42,228 nt of DNA from Verrucomicrobiaceae bacterium (GTDB lineage Bacteria > Verrucomicrobiota > Verrucomicrobiia > Verrucomicrobiales > Akkermansiaceae): the NCBI GenBank assembly GCA_027485615.1, contig JAIXQS010000036.1, positions 1-42,228 on the forward strand, given 5' to 3'. The position numbers and the translations under genes are program-made. Each line of letters begins with the position of its first letter. Position 1 is the first letter of the stretch. Shown piece after piece: positions 14,891 through 25,100 of the stretch. The notes under the pieces were generated by a model. It was not told where the DNA came from. It ran no database searches and was given only the letters and a program-made list of their open reading frames with translations.

Positions 14891-16684
14891 TCAGAAAAAC
14901 ACCGTGAAGTAGATCACCAGTAAAACGCCGAGGCCGAAGGTGAATGCGTAGGCCTGGAGGTTGCCGGACTGGGCTTTGGTGAAGAGCCTGCCCGCGCTGT
15001 CGGCAAGGCGGGTGAAGCCGCCGACGATGAGACCATTGATGACGAGTTCATCGAGGAAATGCACGATGGCCGCGAAGCCGTCCTGGAGGTATTTCACGAG
15101 ACCCTTTTCGTAGATCGAATCGAGGTAGAAGCGGTTGCGGAACAGCGGGATGGAAAGCGGGTCTTTCGTCTTGCCGTTGTAGAGGACGAAACCGGCGGCG
15201 AGGCCGAGAACCAGCGAGGCGATGGACGCGATCAGGATGAACGTGTGTCCTTCGGCGTGGCCGTGTTCGTGCACGGGGCGGATCGCGTTGAGCGCGCCGG
15301 AGAGGAAAGGGAAGCCGGAGAGGATCGCCATCCCCGCGAGGGCGACGAGCGGGATCAGCATCAGCGGGCCGACCTCGTGGGCGTGGTCCGCGTTTTCGGA
15401 GCGGGTCTTGCCGAGGAAGGTGATCACGAAGGCACGGGTCATGTAGAAGGTCGTCAGGAAAGCGACGAGGACGGCGATGGCGAAGAGCGCCTTGTTGCCG
15501 TTGTAGGCGGCGGCGAGGATTTCCTCCTTGGACCAGAAGCCGGAGGTGACGTAAGGCACGGCGATGAGGGCGGCGGTGCCGATCGCGAAAGTGATCGCGG
15601 TGACGGGCATTTTTTTCAGGAGACCTCCCATTTTCCAGATGTCCTGCTCGTGGTGGCAGGCGTAGATGATCGCGCCGGAGCCGAGGAAAAGGAGCGCCTT
15701 GAACCAGGCGTGGGTGAAGAGGTGGAACATGCCCGCCTCGCCGACAAGCAGGCCGACGGCCATCACCATGTAACCGAGCTGCGAAAGGGTGGAGTAGGCG
15801 AGGATTTTCTTGATGTCGTCCTGTTGGGTGGCCATCAGGGCGGCCATCAGCGAGGTGATCCCGCCGATCCATGCGATGGTGGTTCCGGAGAAACCTTCGA
15901 ACGCCTCGGCGCCGATGGAAAACTGCACGCGGAAAAGCATGTAAACGCCGGCCGCGACCATGGTGGCGGCGTGGATCAGGGCGGAGACGGGGGTGGGGCC
16001 TTCCATCGCGTCGGGCAGCCAGACGTGGAGGGGGAGTTGGGCCGATTTCCCGACCGCGCCGCAGAACACGCAGAGCAGCGCCGCGCCGAGGACAACGGCG
16101 GAAACCGTCGCGGGGATCTCCATTTCCGAGAAGGTCAGCGTGCCGGTGATTCCCCACATCATGAGGATGCCGATCATGAAACCGAAGTCGCCGATGCGGT
16201 TCGTGAGGAAGGCTTTCTTCGCGGCGTCGGCGGCGGAGTCCTTTTCATACCAGTGCCCGATGAGCAGGTAGGAGCTGAGGCCGACGAGCTCCCAGAAGAT
16301 GAAGGTCATGATGAAATTGTCCGCGAGGACGATGCCGGTCATCGAGAACATGAACAGGGCGAGGCCGGTGAAATAGCGGGCCTTCGCGGAATCGTCCTTC
16401 ATGTAGGCCAGCGAGAAGACATGCACGAGCAGGCCGACGCCGGTGACCACGATCATCATGCCGGTGGAGAGCTTATCGAGGGTGATGCCAATGTTGATGT
16501 TGAAATCGCCGACGGTCGCCCACGGGAAGGACATGTTTTCGGTTTTCCCGAGCAGCAGGATCGCGATCACGAAGGTCGCGGCGGCGGAGGCGGTGGAGAC
16601 CCAATGGGCGATCCCGAGCTTGCGCAGGAAAAGCTGGTTCGAGACGGCGGCCAGGAGAGGAAGGATGAGGAGGAGCCAGGGCAT
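14891..16684 (-). CDS. nuoL: NADH-quinone oxidoreductase subunit L
   Basis: A 597-residue proton-pumping membrane subunit of complex I. It has about 16 hydrophobic helices and conserved blocks MTFIFWELVGLSSYLLIGHW, FLTNRIGDFGFMIG, CGAVGKSAQLPLHVWLPDAM (with the lysine of the antiporter core), EGPTPVSALIHAATMVAAGVY and TSGFWSKEEILAAA. The end has the lateral helix and last transmembrane segment, which separates NuoL from Mrp antiporter subunits. Start ATG 16684 (MPWLLLILPL) is preferred over the open extension to 16729. No other nuo genes are in the window, so nuoL is separated from its operon or is at its end. Confidence 0.93.
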   Translation of the reverse strand: MPWLLLILPLLAAVSNQLFLRKLGIAHWVSTASAAATFVIAILLLGKTENMSFPWATVGDFNINIGITLDKLSTGMMIVVTGVGLLVHVFSLAYMKDDSAKARYFTGLALFMFSMTGIVLADNFIMTFIFWELVGLSSYLLIGHWYEKDSAADAAKKAFLTNRIGDFGFMIGILMMWGITGTLTFSEMEIPATVSAVVLGAALLCVFCGAVGKSAQLPLHVWLPDAMEGPTPVSALIHAATMVAAGVYMLFRVQFSIGAEAFEGFSGTTIAWIGGITSLMAALMATQQDDIKKILAYSTLSQLGYMVMAVGLLVGEAGMFHLFTHAWFKALLFLGSGAIIYACHHEQDIWKMGGLLKKMPVTAITFAIGTAALIAVPYVTSGFWSKEEILAAAYNGNKALFAIAVLVAFLTTFYMTRAFVITFLGKTRSENADHAHEVGPLMLIPLVALAGMAILSGFPFLSGALNAIRPVHEHGHAEGHTFILIASIASLVLGLAAGFVLYNGKTKDPLSIPLFRNRFYLDSIYEKGLVKYLQDGFAAIVHFLDELVINGLIVGGFTRLADSAGRLFTKAQSGNLQAYAFTFGLGVLLVIYFTVFF

Positions 16685-16770
16685 GGTCTTGTGGCGGGGA
16701 AGATGGGGGGAGATGCCCCCGGTTTCCAAGCAGGAAATGCGCCTCGTGCCAGCAAGCGAAAGAAAAACGA

Positions 16771-17052
16771 GTGGTTGCTTATGTGGCCGGGCTGCGGCCT
16801 ATTGAAATATGTCACTTAAAACAAGGGGTTGGTTTGGGTGATTCCAAGCCGCCGGGCAGGATCGCGTTTCTCGGGGATTTTCCGCCGCGGCTGTGCGGTA
16901 TCGCGACGTTCACGAAAGACCTCTGCGAGGCGGTGGTCGCCGCGGCACCGGACTCGCAATGTTTCGTTGCGGCGGTGAACGACAGGGCGGAGGGCTATGA
17001 TTATCCGGAGCGGGTCTGGCTGGAGCTTCAGGAAAAGGAACTGGGCTCGTAA
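16771..17052 (+). pseudogene. N-terminal stub of a group 1 glycosyltransferase
   Basis: The frame contains GRIAFLGDFPPRLCGIATFT then KDLCEAVVAAAPDSQCFVAA and YDYPERVWLELQEKELGS before a stop. 'FLG.FPPR.CGIATFT.DL' is the conserved beginning of a family of GT4-like glycosyltransferases, where the protein normally continues for some 300-700 residues with 'DLxSYxRAADFLN'. Only the first fifth is left. The probable native start is near 16834, since upstream residues are not family-like. Confidence 0.6.
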
Positions 17053-17258
17053 TTTCAAGGATCAGTTCGGCATGGGCGGGAATCAACGCGCTGGAGATCC
17101 AGCTGGCCACCGCCCGCGCCCAGCGGGACGAGCTGCGGATCGTGCTGGAGGCGAACCTCACCGCCGCCGCTGCTAGTGGTAGATGCGCTCATCGTTGATA
17201 AAATGCACCATACTGCTGATGCGGCGGAGTTCATCCATCTCGCGGGATAAGTTGGCGG
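17053..17258. other. Decayed coding DNA between the GT stub and avtA
   Basis: The plus strand shows a short frame INALEIQLATARAQRDELRI-like (about 17088-17180) with protein-like alternation. The minus strand, just after the avtA stop, shows SREMDELRRISSMVHFINDE then a stop near 17172, which could be the tail of a lost gene. Neither has a usable start. I read this as remnants left by deletions. Confidence 0.3.
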
Positions 17259-18533
17259 TCAGTAATTTTCCCAAAAAGCCCTCTCCACTACCTCCGCAAT
17301 AATCGCCAGCCCTTCGCGGACGGTGGTTTCATCCATGGCGAAGGAGACGCGGAGGCACTCGCGGGAGTGGGGCCAGTCCTGGGTTTTGCAGCCGAAGAAG
17401 AAGTGGTGGCCGGGGATGACGAGGACTTTGCGGAGCTTGAGGCGCTCGTAGAGCTCGGCGGAGGTGATGGGGAGGCCGGGGAACCAGAGCCAGAGGAAGA
17501 GCGCGCCCTCGCTGCGGTGCATCATCCAGGGGAATTTCTCGCCGAACGCCTCTTTCGCTACGGCCTGGGCGAAGCGGGATTTTTCCTCGTAGAACGGGCG
17601 GATGACATCGCGGCTGAGGGTGAGGATTTCGCCGCTTTGGATGAGGGGGAGGGTGATCTGTTGGCCGCCGCTGGGGTTGGCGAGACCGGTGATGGCGGTC
17701 ATGGAAGAGAGGGCGCGGATGATTTCCGGCGGGCCGATGACGATGCCGGTGCGGGTGCCGGGCAGGCCGAGCTTGGAGAGGCTGAGGGTGAGGATGATAT
17801 GCTTGTCCCAGAGCGGTTTCGCATCGGTGAAGATGATGCCGGGGAAGGGGGCTCCGTAGGCGTTGTCGATGATGAGGGGGATGCCGTTATCCCGCGCGAT
17901 GGAGGAGAGGCGGGCCATTTCCGTGTCGCTGAGGACGTTGCCGGTGGGGTTGGTGGGGCGGGAAACGCAGAGCGCGGCGATGTCCGGGCCGATGGGGAGG
18001 TGGTCGAAATTGATGTGGTATTTGAACTCGTGCGGGCCGGTGGTCTCGATCTCCGGGCGCATGGCGAGGAAGATGCCGGGATCGAGCCCCTGCGCGGCGT
18101 AGCCGATGTATTCCGGGACGAGGGGGAAAAGGATCTTGCGGCGGGAGCCGTCCGGCATTTCCCCGGCGAGGAGGTTGAAGAGATGGAAGAATGCCGTCTG
18201 CCCGCCGCAGGTGAGGCCGACGTTTTCCGGCGAGATGTCCCAGCCGAAGGTGTCGCGCATGAGATCCGCGATGGCGGCGATGAAGGCGGGGTTCCCCTGC
18301 GGCGGATCGTAGGTGGTGAGGAAACGGTTCGCGGCTGCTTGGTCGGCGGTGATCTCCGCGAGGCGCTCGCGCCAGATGGCATTCACGGCGGGGATCTGGG
18401 CGGGCTGGCCACCGCCGAGCATGCGGAGATCGGGGCCGCCGTTGGCAAGGGCGTGGCCGAGATCGTCCATGAGTTCGCCGATGCCGCTGCCGCCCGCGAG
18501 GCCGGAGCCGATTTTCGAAAAGGGGAAGTTCAT
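17259..18533 (-). CDS. avtA: Valine-pyruvate aminotransferase
   Basis: A 424-residue PLP aminotransferase of fold type I. It matches AvtA along its length: GELMDDLGHALANGGPDLRMLGGGQPAQIP, then LTTYDPPQGN, CVSRPTNPTGNVLSD, IDNAYGAPFPGIIF, the PLP lysine in LSLSKLGLPGTRTG, GALFLWLWFPGLPIT and VLVIPGHHFFFG. It would convert 2-ketoisovalerate and alanine to valine and pyruvate. ATG 18533 gives a start like the E. coli enzyme. A convergent or shared transcript is not evident; it is divergent from the MalY-type gene, with a 270-base gap that holds an inverted-repeat element. Confidence 0.92.
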   Translation of the reverse strand: MNFPFSKIGSGLAGGSGIGELMDDLGHALANGGPDLRMLGGGQPAQIPAVNAIWRERLAEITADQAAANRFLTTYDPPQGNPAFIAAIADLMRDTFGWDISPENVGLTCGGQTAFFHLFNLLAGEMPDGSRRKILFPLVPEYIGYAAQGLDPGIFLAMRPEIETTGPHEFKYHINFDHLPIGPDIAALCVSRPTNPTGNVLSDTEMARLSSIARDNGIPLIIDNAYGAPFPGIIFTDAKPLWDKHIILTLSLSKLGLPGTRTGIVIGPPEIIRALSSMTAITGLANPSGGQQITLPLIQSGEILTLSRDVIRPFYEEKSRFAQAVAKEAFGEKFPWMMHRSEGALFLWLWFPGLPITSAELYERLKLRKVLVIPGHHFFFGCKTQDWPHSRECLRVSFAMDETTVREGLAIIAEVVERAFWENY

Positions 18534-18633
18534 CGCGCGTGATGATGGCGGGATGGGCGGGGAAGGGAATTCCGAAGTCGCCGTGCTATCTCGTTCGGGA
18601 AGAGAACCACGGATGCACGCGGAATCGAAATTA

Positions 18634-18757
18634 GGGGAGAACACGCGCCCCCGCGTGTCGTTTCCGATGCCCCCGTTTGAAACCGCGTGGTTTGGCCTGA
18701 AATGCCGGTCTTCGGCGAGGGCGCCAAAGACGACACGCGAGGGCGCGTGTGCTCCCC
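18634..18757. repeat. 124-bp inverted-repeat (MITE/REP-like) element
   Basis: The left arm 18634-18661 starts GGGGAGAACACGCGCC and the right arm 18730-18757 is its reverse complement with 2 mismatches in 28. The inner 68 bases are also partly self-complementary. It lies in the intergenic space between avtA and the MalY-type gene. In both reading directions it yields spurious peptides. The structure fits a short mobile palindromic element rather than a promoter or terminator. Confidence 0.65.
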
Positions 18758-18802
18758 AATGGGGTTGCAAAGCGAGGACTCAAGCGGCAGCTTCGCGGGG
18801 AG

Positions 18803-19939
18803 ATGAGTTTTGATTTCGACAACGTGATCCCGAGGAAAGCGACGGGATGCATCAAGTATGACCGCAAGCCGGAGCTGGATCCGTTCTGGGTGGCGGACAT
18901 GGATTTCGTTTCCGCGCCGTGCATCCTCGATGCGCTGCACAAGCGGATCGATCACGGCATTTTCGGCTACGCGCAGGCGCATGCCGGGGTGTGGGAGGCC
19001 ATCGCGGGTTATCTGGAAACAAGGCGCGGCGCGGCGCTCAACGCGGATCACCTCATCCATCTCGGCGGGCTGGTGCCGGCGCTTTCCCTGGCGGCGCGGG
19101 CGTTCTGCAAGCCGGGCGAGGAGGTGATGACCTGCACGCCGGTCTATTATCCTTTCCTAGGTGTCCACAAGGACGCGGACGCGGAGCTGCTGACGGTGGA
19201 TCATGTGTTCGCGGACGGGCGGTGGGAGTTCGATTGGGCGAAAATGGAGGAGGCTATCTCCGAAAAAACGAAAGTCTTCCTGCTGTGCAATCCGCAGAAC
19301 CCGCTGGGACAGGTGTTCGGTGCGGCGGAGGTGGTGAAGCTCGCGAAGTTCTGCGAGGCGCATGATCTCGTCCTCGTTTCCGATGAGATCCACTGCGACC
19401 TGATCCTCGACGAGGAACGCACGCCGCATTTCTCCGCGCTGAATCTTCCCGAACAGCTCGCCAAGCGCACGATCACCCTGCTCTCCCCGAGCAAGACCTG
19501 GAACATCGCCGGGCTGGGCTACGCGTTCGCGATCATCCCGGACGACACGATCCGGCGGAAATTTTCCGCAGCCCGCGGCCACACCCTCGCGGAGATCAAT
19601 GCGCTTTCCTACCACGCCGCCGAAGCCGCCTACCGCGACGGTGAGCCGTGGCGGAAGGAGCTCATCACCTACCTGAAAGCGAACCGCGACGAGCTCGTCC
19701 GCTTCGTGACGGAGGAGTGCGAGGGGCTCGCCATCCACCCGCCGGAGGCGACCTATCTCGCATGGATCGACGCCCGCGCGCTGGGCGTGGCGAACCCGGC
19801 GGACTTCTTCGAGAAAGAGGCCGGGCTGTTCCTTTCCGACGGCGCGTCCTTCGGCTGGCCGGGCTGGGTGCGGTTCAATTTTGCCTGCCCGCGCGAGCGG
19901 ATGCTGGAGGGGCTGGGCAAGATGAAGGCGGCCCTGTGA
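18803..19939 (+). CDS. MalY/PatB-type PLP enzyme, cystathionine beta-lyase-like
   Basis: A 378-residue fold-type I aminotransferase-like protein. It starts SFDFDNVIPRKATGCIKYDR and has PFWVADMDFVSAPCI, GIFGYAQAHAGVWEAIAGYL, NPQNPLGQVF, SDEIHCDLILDE and the PLP lysine in LLSPSKTWNIAGLGYAFAI. This is the MalY/PatB pattern; such enzymes split cystathionine or other cysteine S-conjugates to thiol, pyruvate and ammonia. ATG 18803 has GGGGAG two to four bases upstream, a strong but very close ribosome-binding site. It is divergent from avtA. Confidence 0.88.
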   Translation: MSFDFDNVIPRKATGCIKYDRKPELDPFWVADMDFVSAPCILDALHKRIDHGIFGYAQAHAGVWEAIAGYLETRRGAALNADHLIHLGGLVPALSLAARAFCKPGEEVMTCTPVYYPFLGVHKDADAELLTVDHVFADGRWEFDWAKMEEAISEKTKVFLLCNPQNPLGQVFGAAEVVKLAKFCEAHDLVLVSDEIHCDLILDEERTPHFSALNLPEQLAKRTITLLSPSKTWNIAGLGYAFAIIPDDTIRRKFSAARGHTLAEINALSYHAAEAAYRDGEPWRKELITYLKANRDELVRFVTEECEGLAIHPPEATYLAWIDARALGVANPADFFEKEAGLFLSDGASFGWPGWVRFNFACPRERMLEGLGKMKAAL

Positions 19940-19941
19940 GC

Positions 19942-19987
19942 GCGGGTTTGAAACCCGCTGTCTGATCCAAGCGGCTTAAAAAGCCGC
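19942..19987 (+). terminator. Paired palindromes after the MalY-type gene
   Basis: Two near-perfect palindromes start three bases after the stop: GCGGGTTTGAAACCCGC (19942-19958) and GCGGCTTAAAAAGCCGC (19971-19987), 12 bases apart. They probably act as a terminator or REP-like unit. A unit of the same design and order follows recN. Confidence 0.55.
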
Positions 19988-20200
19988 GCTCCCAGCTCAA
20001 AGGCGCTAAGTTTTCTGAGACTGCATTCATCATATAACATAAATCCCCATTGTATTTGCTTCGCGTCTTAGAGCCTTCGCGGTTCAATCACTCTTTTCTG
20101 ACAAAGTTTTGTGACTGTGCTTCCCATGTGCAGGAGCCCTGGCGATTGATGCGCGAAAAACGGCTTGTTGGCACACGGAATTATGTGCTAGGTGGAGGGC

Positions 20201-20506
20201 ATGAAATTTATCCTCAGGGAAGACACGGTCAGTCTCACGGACTTCGCGAGGAACACGAAGAAACACACCCAGGAGCTCGCGGAATGCGGCAGGCCCCGGA
20301 TTCTCACGCAGAACGGCAAGGCGGCGGCGGTGGTTCTGTCGCCAGAGGCTTTCGAGAAAATGGCACACGACGCGGAGGAGTATGAACTGGATCTGCGCCT
20401 GCGCGATGCGATCCGCGACGTGCTCGACGGAAAGCGGGGTGAGCCGGGCGACGTGGTTATGGCAAGGATAAGAAAAGGGATACGAACCCGCGCCGGGAAG
20501 GAATGA
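20201..20506 (+). CDS. Phd/YefM-family antitoxin
   Basis: A 101-residue protein starting KFILREDTVSLTDFARNTKK, followed by RPRILTQNGKAAAVVLSPEA, the Phd/YefM DNA-binding fold, and an acidic, helical C-terminal half that should wrap the toxin. ATG 20201 follows GGTGGAGGGC; a GTG three codons earlier is possible. It overlaps the toxin gene by four bases (ATGA). Confidence 0.85.
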   Translation: MKFILREDTVSLTDFARNTKKHTQELAECGRPRILTQNGKAAAVVLSPEAFEKMAHDAEEYELDLRLRDAIRDVLDGKRGEPGDVVMARIRKGIRTRAGKE

Positions 20507-20844
20507 AAAGGTATCTCATCGAAATCCCTCCCAGAGCGGAGCTTTCCATCGAAGAGCAGATCGATTGGTTGTTTAAAAGTCCTCGGGGTGATGGGGAGCG
20601 GCTTTCCGAAAAGTGGGCGAATGAGTTCGACAATGTGCTCGAGTCACTCACTTCATATCCCGAGCGGAACGGATTCGCACCGGAGAATGGCAAGATCTTT
20701 CGCGGAGTGAAGATCCGGCAGAAGCGCTTCCGGCCATGGAAGGGAAAGCCGGGATGGAGGGTTCTTTATCTGGTCGATGAGCTTGAGGCGATCGTGACCA
20801 TCCTCCAGATCCGCCATGAGAGCCAACCTTGGGTCGAGGGGTGA
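20503..20844 (+). CDS. RelE/ParE-family toxin
   Basis: A 113-residue basic protein. It begins KRYLIEIPPRAELSIEEQID, has WANEFDNVLESLTSYPERNG and ends WRVLYLVDELEAIVTILQIR-HES, the RelE/ParE beta-sheet with a C-terminal 'V.IL.I.H.S' strand. It is translationally coupled to the Phd-type antitoxin. The target (mRNA at the ribosome or DNA gyrase) cannot be told from sequence alone. It is convergent with fmt, with eight bases between the stops. Confidence 0.82.
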   Translation: MKRYLIEIPPRAELSIEEQIDWLFKSPRGDGERLSEKWANEFDNVLESLTSYPERNGFAPENGKIFRGVKIRQKRFRPWKGKPGWRVLYLVDELEAIVTILQIRHESQPWVEG

Positions 20845-20852
20845 CTTGGTGC

Positions 20853-21758
20853 TCAAAGGCTGTTCGCGAAGGCCGTGGCGGGCATGGCTTTCGAGCCCTC
20901 AGGCTGCACCTGGGATAGGGCGAGTGAGCCGTCGCCGCAGCCGATGAGGAGCTGGCCTTGGTGGACGGCGAGCTCGCCGGGGGCGAGGGGGTGATGGGCG
21001 ATTTCCACGGGCGGGAAGATCTTGAGGCGCTTCGTTTTCCCCTTCACTGAGACTTCGGTGAAGGTGCCGGGCCAGGGGTGGTAGGCGCGGATGAGGCGTG
21101 CGAGGTCGGCGGCGGGTTTCGTGAAATCGAGGCGTCCGTGCTCGCGGAGGAGCTTGGGGGCGTGGGTGACTTCGGCTTCGTTCTGCGGGGTGCCGGCCTT
21201 GGGGTTCGCGGCGAGGATTTCCAAGGCTTCGGCAAGGGCGGCGGGGCCGAGATCGGCGAGGCGGTCGTGGAGTTCACCGGCGGTCTCGTTTTTCCCGATG
21301 GGGATGCGCTGCGCGGAAATGGTGTCCCCGGCGTCGAGCTCACGGATCACGCGCATGACGGTGATGCCGGTTTCGGCGTCGCCATTCGCGATGGCGGATT
21401 GGATGCAGGACGCGCCCCGGTATTTCGGGAGCAGGGATGCGTGGAGGTTGATGATCGCTTTCTTCGCGGCCTTGCGGACGTCCTTTCCGATGATCTGCCC
21501 GTAGGCCATGACGACGATGATGTCAGGGCGGAGATCGGTCAGCGCCTCGGCGATCTCGATGATCCTTTCCGGCTGCCAGACGGGGATGCCGTGGGCGAGC
21601 GCGAGGGTCTTGATTTCGGGGGGCAGGAATTCGCTGTGGCTCCGGCCGACGGGCTTGTCCGGCTGGGTGATGAGCAGGCAAGGCCGCGGGCCGTTCGCGA
21701 GGAGATGGCGGAAGGTGGGCAGTGCGATGTCCCCGGTGGCGATGAAGGCGAGTTTCAT
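20853..21758 (-). CDS. fmt: Methionyl-tRNA formyltransferase
   Basis: A 301-residue enzyme that formylates initiator Met-tRNA. It starts MKLAFIATGDIALPTFRHLL, has VVMAYGQIIGKDV, the active-site block INLHASLLPKYRGASCIQSA (Asn and His of the catalytic set) and the Asp in RELDAGDTISAQRIPIG. The C-terminal OB-like domain follows. The first 45 codons are duplicated at 25390-25527. Confidence 0.94.
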   Translation of the reverse strand: MKLAFIATGDIALPTFRHLLANGPRPCLLITQPDKPVGRSHSEFLPPEIKTLALAHGIPVWQPERIIEIAEALTDLRPDIIVVMAYGQIIGKDVRKAAKKAIINLHASLLPKYRGASCIQSAIANGDAETGITVMRVIRELDAGDTISAQRIPIGKNETAGELHDRLADLGPAALAEALEILAANPKAGTPQNEAEVTHAPKLLREHGRLDFTKPAADLARLIRAYHPWPGTFTEVSVKGKTKRLKIFPPVEIAHHPLAPGELAVHQGQLLIGCGDGSLALSQVQPEGSKAMPATAFANSL

Positions 21759-22144
21759 GGAAAGGAAAAGGATCAGTTATCAGTGGAAGGCTTGGTTGCT
21801 GCAGAAAAAATTCGGACAGCGGATGGGAGAGGGATTTCGTTGCGGGATGGTGTCAGGTAGAATCCGCGCACTGACTGCCAGGAATTTGCTTTTTCAAATG
21901 GCGCGGAGAATACACCGGAGGGTCGGTCTAGGAAGGAGAAAAGGGAGCTGACCCACTCGATTATCAATTCTCGCCATACCAAGGGCGATGCATCATTGGG
22001 ATTCCGGAGCGATCATTCCTGGCATTCAAAAAGTCGGGCTTTCTGACGAAATGCACCGGCAGGTATGTGCGGGGAAAATGTTCCGGTGAAGCACCCTGAT
22101 TCCAAGGATGTTGGTGGCGGACCGCATCCGCTACGCCGGGATAA
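21759..22144. other. Intergenic region between fmt and the PVC cytochrome gene
   Basis: About 390 bases with no gene I can support. Short frames on the minus strand (21773-21982, 21964-22164) lack protein-like composition. Confidence 0.5.
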
Positions 22145-25100
22145 TCAGTCGTGGGGATGTTCATTGAGAAGATCTGCGGGGGCGTAGTAGCCGGATTGCG
22201 TTTTGGTGGCTTCGCGGACCTGTTTGACTTTGGCCGGGGTGACCATGGGGGATTGGTTGCCGAAGGTGTTTCTCACGTAGGTCAGGACGGCGGCGATCTC
22301 CTCATCGCTGAGCTGTTTGAAGGCGGTCATGGGAACCTGGCCCGGGTATTGTTTGCCGTTGACTTCGATGGGGCCGAGGAGGCCGTGCAGGGCGATCTTG
22401 ATGAGGCGTTCTTCGCTTCCCTGGACCCATTCGGTTTGGCTGAGAGGGGGAAACATGGCGGCGGGGAGTCCTGCGCCATCGGCTTGGTGGCAGGTGATGC
22501 AGTGACCTTCGCGGCCGTAAACTTCCGCGCCTTTCTGGTAGAGGGTGAGGGCTTCGCCTTTGAGAGGGTTGGTGGGTGGGCGGATTTTTTCGACCTTATT
22601 GCCTTTGATTTCCTGCCCTCTGAGATGGGCTTCGGCAGTTGCGAGGACGGGTTTGATCCAGTTGTCGAGAGGTTGCTTGGAGATAGCGGCGAGGACGGGG
22701 ATGCCTTTTTCTGGGGCGATCCAAGAGGCGGCGACGGCGGTTTCCAGGCGGACGCGTGATGAATCATCGACGGCGGCTTTCTGGAGGAGTTCGGCTTGGT
22801 CCACGATTTGGTGGCCGCTGTAGCGGAGGACGTGGACGGCGGCGGCGCGGACGCGGGCGTCTTTGGCTCCGAGGAGCTTTTTCAGAAGAGCGGCATCAAC
22901 CTGATCGAATCCCCATGTGACCCAGAGTGCCTCGAGAATGGCGTGCTCATGGTTTGGTGCGTCGGCCTTGAGGGAAGCGGTCCATTTCTGGAGCGCGGGG
23001 ATCACCTCTGCGGCGGGGCGGGCGCGGAGTTCGCGACGGGTGCGGTAGCGGCTGCGGTATTCGGGGAGGGTGAGGTTTTCGAAAAGGGTGGCGAGGGGGG
23101 CTTGGTAAATCTGGGCGGGTTTGACCAGGGGGCGGTCGGGATAGGTGATGCGGTAGATGCGCCCGTGTTCATGGTCGCGGAGAGGATCGCGTGCGCTGTG
23201 CTGCATGTGGCCGACGAGGACGTTGTGCCAGTCGATAAGGTAGAGCGAGCCATCGGGCGCGAACTCGAGGTCAACGGGGCGGAAGTTGCCGTCGGTGGAA
23301 GTGAGAAGATCCTGGCGGTATTTGGCGGTGTAACCGGATTCGGAATCGATGACCTGGTGCTGCTTGGTGCCGAGAAAGCCGATGGTGTTGTTCAGGAGGA
23401 TGTCGCCTTGGACGTTATCGGGAAAATGGCCGCTTGATACGAATTCGAGTCCTGAGGTGGGGCGGACACGTTGATTGTTTTCGATGATGCTACGGGGAGT
23501 GGGGGTGAATTGTCCGTAATCGACGTTGACCGAGCCGGGCGTCATCCACATGAGATCGGGGTCGGAAGTGGCGAGGAAGAAGGGTTGGCCATAGTGATCG
23601 AAGGCGGTGCCCCAGGGGTTGGGGATGGAGAGGCGGGCGGTGCGTTCGAGGTGGTTGAGTTGGGGGCTGTAGCGGAAGAATCCACCATTCGAACTGCGGA
23701 CGGGGCCGAAGGCGGTTTCGATATTGCTGTGGAGGAAGGTGCCTTCGCCCATGTAGATGGCGCCGGATGGGTCGGCGCAGAAGGCGCTGATGACGTGGTG
23801 GGTGTCGTGGTCGTCGAAGCCGCTGAAGACGACCTCACGGACATCGGCTTTATCGTCGCCGTTGGTGTCTTTGAGGAGGATGAGGTGGTTTCCCTCCGCG
23901 ACGTAAACGCCGTCGTGTGAGATTTCGAATCCGGTGGGGAGGTGGAGATTGTCGGCGAAGATGGTTTCCTTGTCGGCTTTGCCGTCGTTGTTGGTGTCCT
24001 CGAGGATGAGGAGTTTGTCGGAGGGCTTGGGGTCGCCTGGTTTGTAATGGGGGTAGGTGGGCATGGTGGCGACCCAGAGGCGGCCTTGGTTGTCGAAGGA
24101 GAGTTGGACCGGATTGGCGAGATGGGGGAATGTTTCCTCGGAGGCGAAGAGTTCGATTTTGTAGCCTGGTGCGGTGGTAAAGGAGGCGACGGCTTTCTCG
24201 CCGTAGAGGTATTCGGTGGTGCCGTTTTTATTGCTGGGGTTATAGTTGGTTTTGACTTCGGGGAGCGGTTCGGTTCCGGCATCGGCTGCGGCGAGGTCGA
24301 GGGATTTACCTTGGACCGCGGCCCAGATCGCCTGGTCGCGTATGGCGCACATTTGCTCGAGCTTCTTGAGCTCGGGCGGGTAGTTCACGGGGCCGAAGGG
24401 CTGGTTGCGGCGGCCATAAACGTGGACTCCGTTGGGGATTTTGTAGTATTTCTCCCACATCCAGTTTTTTTCGTGGACGGCGGCGAGAACATCGGCGCGG
24501 GAGGCGTCGGTCGGGCGGCTTCCGAACAGGTTCTCGATCAGAAGTTCGGCAAGGTGTTCGTAGCCGGTCTGATTGAGGAGGACTCCGTCACGAGTGAGCT
24601 TTTCCTTCACCTGGAACCAGGTATGGAAAGCGGCGTAGCAGTTCACGAATGGGACGTTTTCCTCCTTTGCCACTTGCTCCATGGCGGCGGCGTAGAGGGC
24701 TAGGTTGCTATCGACGGCACGTTCTCGATCTTTGGTGGGATCCTCGAAGCCGGGGGGTGAAACGAGGGCTAGATCCGGGGTGGAGGCGCCGTTGTATTTT
24801 TGTGAAAGGGTGTGCTTGATGAAGGCACGGAGTTCAGCTTTGAAGTTTTCAAGCCCAGCTTGTCCATTGAAGGATTCATTGAAACCGAAGAAGGCGATGA
24901 TGATGTCGGGCTTGAGTTGGGTTAGCCATTCATCCGGGGTGGGCATGGAGCCGCTGCCGGAATGGCCGGAGCCCCAACGGTCTTTTGTCGTAGAAAGGGG
25001 TGGGTGAAATTTCTCAGCGCCTGGGAATGCCCATGGTGAGGGGCGGGCTGAGTGGGGACGGAAGCCCGGGGTGTCGCCTTCGTCACACATGTTGCGGATG

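Noticed and set aside
15059..16819. A 586-codon open frame on the plus strand opposite nuoL
   Set aside because: Composition is Gly/Asp/Glu/Arg-rich with no domain, and the minus strand has a full nuoL. It is a GC-rich antisense shadow.
18533..18803. A 503-residue form of AvtA starting at 18770
   Set aside because: The extra residues are read through the inverted-repeat element at 18634-18757, and ATG 18533 matches the start of known AvtA proteins.
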